Assembly (NCBI GenBank): GCA_964460465.1
Contig: CAYWSB010000002.1
Coordinates: 70,921 to 134,920 of the forward strand
Direction: 5' to 3'
Source of the DNA: SLRI01 sp964460465
GTDB lineage: Bacteria > Pseudomonadota > Alphaproteobacteria > Geminicoccales > Geminicoccaceae
DNA length: 64,000 nt
The number at the start of each line of letters is the position of its first letter. Positions within the stretch are counted from its first letter, which is position 1. Both the position numbers and the translations under genes were made by a program. Below the pieces are notes generated by a model. It was not told the origin of the DNA. It did not search any database and saw nothing but the letters and a program-made list of their open reading frames with translations. Below are positions 61,594 through 64,000 of this stretch, in pieces.

Positions 61594-63425
61594 TCAGGGC
61601 CTTCGCCGCCCTCGGCTGCCTGGCCCTGGCGCTGCTGCCGGCGGTGCCGGGCCATGCCCAAATGGCCAGTGCTGCCGACGACGGCGCCCGGCAATACGCC
61701 AGGGTCGATCCCACGGCGCCGATCCGCACCGTCTTCGACAGCCTGCCCCGCCCGCTCTCCAGCGACGATGCGGCCCTTTACCGGCTGATCTTCGAGCTGC
61801 AGGACAACGGACGCTGGAGCGACGCCGACCGGCTGATCGGCCGGCTGCAGAGCCGGCTGCTGATGGGCCACGTCCTGGCCCAGCGCTTCCTCCACCCGAC
61901 CGCCTACCGCTCGAGCTACCCGGAGCTGCGGGCTTGGCTCGAGCACTACGCCGACCACCCGCAGGCGACGACCATCCATCGCCTTGCCGAGCGGCGCCGG
62001 ACCAAGGGATCGCCGCCGCCGCCCGAGCCAGTGGCCGGGTATCTCGGCGGCTCCGGCCAGGAGCTGCTGGAGGAGCTGCCGACCAGCTATGACGGACCGG
62101 CCGGCCGGCCGGCGGCGCAGAGCAGGGCCGTCGCTGACTGGCTGGCCGCCGTGCGCCGGCTGGTGGGACAGGGCCAGCCGACCCAGGCGACACGGCTGCT
62201 GCGCCACGACCATGCCCGCCACGCCGACGCGGTGGAGCAGGACCTGGCCCGCTGGTTCATTGCCCGCGGCTACCTCGTCCACCGCAAGGACCGCGAGGCG
62301 ATGCAGCTCGCCAGTGCGGCGGCGGCGCGCTCCGGCCATGTCGAGCCGCGCATCCACTGGACGGCAGGGCTCGCGGCCTGGCGGGTGGGCGACATGCGAC
62401 GGGCCGCGGGCCATTTCGCCGCCCTGGCCCGCGCGGACGGCGCCGCGGTGGAGGACGTCGCCGCCGGGGCGTTCTGGGCGGCCCGCGCGCATCTGCGGAT
62501 CATGGAGCCGGCCCGCTACCGCGAGTTCCTCGAGATCGCCGCCGCGGCGACCGACGGCTTCTACGGCATCCTGGCGCAGCACGTGCTCGGCCGGCCCGTG
62601 GCGTTCGACTGGCACCAGACGCTGCGAGCCACCGACCATATGGGCGCTCTCTGGCGCATCGACGGGGCGCGCCGGGCGATGGCGCTGGGCCAGCTCGGGC
62701 GCCAAGACGCGGCGGATGCCGAGATCCGCAAGCTCGCCGCCCGCGCCAATCCCGGCCTGACCGAGGCGCTGGCGGCGCTCGCCGAGAGCCTGCGCCTGCC
62801 GGCGACCCAAATGCGGGTCGCCCAGCGCGCCCGGCTGCAGGACGGTCGGCGCCACGATGGTGCCCTCTACCCGATCGCGCCCTGGCAGCCCGAGGGCGGC
62901 TTCACCATCGACCGGGCACTGCTGTTTGCCATCATGCGGGCCGAGAGCGGCTTCGACAGCCTGGCCGAGAGCCACGCCGGCGCGCTGGGCGTGATGCAGA
63001 TCCTGCCCAGCACGGCCGAGGCCATGTCCAAGCGCTCAGGCATTCCATTTCAGGGGCCTGCCAGCCTTCGTGATCCTGTGACCAACCTCACCTTCGGCCA
63101 GGCCTATGTCGAGCGGCTCCGGGACACCTGGTTCATCGGCGACAGCGTCATCCATATCGCCATCGCCTATAATGCCGGGCTCAAGCGGGCCGAGGAGTGG
63201 GCCGAGCGCTTCGCCGATATCGACGATCCGCTGCTGCTGATGGAGAGCATCCCGATCCCGGAGACGCGCCTCTACACCAAGAAGCTGCTGGGCAATCTCT
63301 GGGCCTACCGGATCAAGCTGAACCAGCCTGCACCGACGCTGGAAGCCCTGGCCGCCGGTGCCTGGCCGACCTACGTGGCGCTCGAGAGCGACGATCCCGG
63401 ATCACGCCATGCCCGCGCGAATTGA
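61584..63425 (+). CDS. Soluble lytic murein transglycosylase (SLT70-like)
   Basis: 613-residue periplasmic enzyme. It has a signal peptide (LGCLALALLPAVPGHAQ) and a long alpha-helical superhelical region with HWTAGLAAWRVGDMRRAAGH. The C-terminal SLT domain contains IMRAESGFDSLAESHAGALG (catalytic Glu about 454), VMQILPSTAEAMS and AIAYNAGLKRAEEWAERF. It cleaves peptidoglycan forming 1,6-anhydro ends. GGAGGAGG precedes ATG 61584, within the end of the UDG gene. Its own 3' end overlaps moaB by 17 bases, so UDG, transglycosylase and moaB form one transcription unit. Confidence 0.94.
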   Translation: MRLIRAFAALGCLALALLPAVPGHAQMASAADDGARQYARVDPTAPIRTVFDSLPRPLSSDDAALYRLIFELQDNGRWSDADRLIGRLQSRLLMGHVLAQRFLHPTAYRSSYPELRAWLEHYADHPQATTIHRLAERRRTKGSPPPPEPVAGYLGGSGQELLEELPTSYDGPAGRPAAQSRAVADWLAAVRRLVGQGQPTQATRLLRHDHARHADAVEQDLARWFIARGYLVHRKDREAMQLASAAAARSGHVEPRIHWTAGLAAWRVGDMRRAAGHFAALARADGAAVEDVAAGAFWAARAHLRIMEPARYREFLEIAAAATDGFYGILAQHVLGRPVAFDWHQTLRATDHMGALWRIDGARRAMALGQLGRQDAADAEIRKLAARANPGLTEALAALAESLRLPATQMRVAQRARLQDGRRHDGALYPIAPWQPEGGFTIDRALLFAIMRAESGFDSLAESHAGALGVMQILPSTAEAMSKRSGIPFQGPASLRDPVTNLTFGQAYVERLRDTWFIGDSVIHIAIAYNAGLKRAEEWAERFADIDDPLLLMESIPIPETRLYTKKLLGNLWAYRIKLNQPAPTLEALAAGAWPTYVALESDDPGSRHARAN

Positions 63426-63951
63426 CGAGAGCGTCCCGTTCCAGCCGTTGCGGATCGCCGTGCTGACCGTCTCCGACAGCCGCGATCTCGCCTCCGACCG
63501 CTCGGGCGAGGTGCTCGTCGAGCGGATTCGGGCCGCCGGCCACGAGCTCGTCGACCGGCGGATCGTCAAGGACGAGCGGGCGCTGATCGAGGCGCAGCTC
63601 CGCGCCTGGATCGCCGATCCCGCGGTCGAGGTGGTGATCACCACGGGCGGTACCGGGGTCACCGGCCGCGACGTGACACCCGAGGCCCTGCACGCGGTGA
63701 TCGAGAAGCACGTCCCCGGCTTCGGCGAGCTCTTCCGCTGGCAATCCTACGAGAAGATCGGCACCTCGACGCTGCAGTCGCGTGCCGACGCCGGGGTCGC
63801 CAAGGGCACCTATATCTTCGTCGTGCCGGGCTCGCCCGGTGCCTGCCGCGACGCCTGGGACGGCATCCTTGGCCACCAGCTCGACATCCGCCACAAGCCT
63901 TGCAACTTCGCCGAGCTGCTGCCCCGCCTGCGCGAGCACGAGGGGCGCTAG
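63409..63951 (+). CDS. moaB: Molybdenum cofactor biosynthesis protein B
   Basis: 180-residue MogA/MoaB-fold protein: LRIAVLTVSDSRDLASDRSG, ITTGGTGVTGRDVTPEALHA, FRWQSYEKIGTSTLQSRADA and FVVPGSPGACRDAWDGIL. The T-G-G-T-G phosphate-binding loop and the SRADA segment are as expected. It acts in molybdopterin processing. ATG at 63409, inside the transglycosylase gene; an earlier in-frame codon at 63358 is less likely. Confidence 0.92.
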   Translation: MPARIDESVPFQPLRIAVLTVSDSRDLASDRSGEVLVERIRAAGHELVDRRIVKDERALIEAQLRAWIADPAVEVVITTGGTGVTGRDVTPEALHAVIEKHVPGFGELFRWQSYEKIGTSTLQSRADAGVAKGTYIFVVPGSPGACRDAWDGILGHQLDIRHKPCNFAELLPRLREHEGR

Positions 63952-63957
63952 AGCATT

Positions 63958-64000
63958 TTCACGCTGACCGGAATCTTTTCCCGATTCTCATCTGCAACAG
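63958..64000. repeat. Possible dispersed intergenic repeat (cut by the window edge)
   Basis: The sequence after moaB begins GAGCATTTTCACGCTGACC and resembles the TAGAGCATTTTC-type intergenic repeats scattered in alphaproteobacterial genomes. No second copy is in this window, so the assignment rests on recall only. Confidence 0.25.

Overview
This 64 kb window is high-GC, densely coded DNA from an alphaproteobacterium. My inference is a Rhodospirillales/Geminicoccales-like lineage. The basis is gene order (bamE, cytochrome bc1 chaperone, DUF177, plsX, fabH, ihfA, MerR; etfB-etfA-3-hydroxybutyryl-CoA dehydrogenase beside a cobalamin adenosyltransferase and a HIG1-domain protein) and gene content (PduO-type adenosyltransferase, TRAP and many ABC importers, H+-PPase). 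There are two tRNA genes, Pro(GGG) and Gln(TTG). I see no rRNA, CRISPR array, prophage or intact insertion sequence.

Layout. 1-5.2 kb: the 5' part of a CPA2 antiporter, a LysR regulator divergent from a DUF1127 gene with a palindromic operator between them, a SnoaL-like protein, a GNAT enzyme, a D-Ala-D-Ala carboxypeptidase and an amino-acid-type binding protein. 5.2-12.7 kb: acyl-CoA metabolism, with propionyl-CoA carboxylase (biotin and carboxyltransferase subunits), 3-hydroxybutyryl-CoA dehydrogenase, ETF and cob(I)alamin adenosyltransferase. With mmsA at 16.3 kb this suggests active propionyl/methylmalonyl-CoA handling. 12.8-17.8 kb: KDG kinase, a DegP-type protease, UbiG and mmsA. 17.8-21.1 kb: two paralogous membrane-anchored SGNH-like genes flanking a frameshifted GIY-YIG nuclease gene. 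21.3-28.0 kb: a carbohydrate-catabolic block (aldo/keto reductase, D-erythronate-dehydrogenase-like gene, ABC sugar importer without an ATPase gene, phytanoyl-CoA-dioxygenase-like enzyme) next to a 5'-truncated M48 protease. 28.1-37.2 kb: a glycine-zipper lipoprotein, a TRAP transporter, a HigBA toxin-antitoxin pair with a perfect palindromic operator, trpE, a threonine-dehydratase-like enzyme and a YceI-cytochrome b561-YceI operon. 37.5-45.1 kb: H+-pyrophosphatase and the bamE to ihfA/MerR housekeeping run, then tRNA-Pro. 45.3 kb: a LacI regulator.

46.5-51.4 kb is a gene graveyard. Five adjacent genes each carry frameshifts and/or in-frame stops: a LuxR-type regulator, a secreted protein, a SARP/BTAD regulator, a PAP2/haloperoxidase-like protein with nine A-x-V tripeptide repeats, and an S8 subtilase whose Asp, His and Ser motifs lie in different frames. 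The remnants still show which protein families once formed the cluster, which makes this the most unusual part of the window.

51.4-56.4 kb: an RpiR regulator, a perfect 14-bp palindrome, and a divergent operon of a formyl-THF-cyclo-ligase-family protein with an NMT1-type ABC importer whose two permease domains are fused in one polypeptide. 56.5-64 kb: tRNA-Gln, a SAM-hydrolase-family protein, ispE, a TPR lipoprotein, a small conserved-looking ORF, uracil-DNA glycosylase, lytic transglycosylase and moaB.
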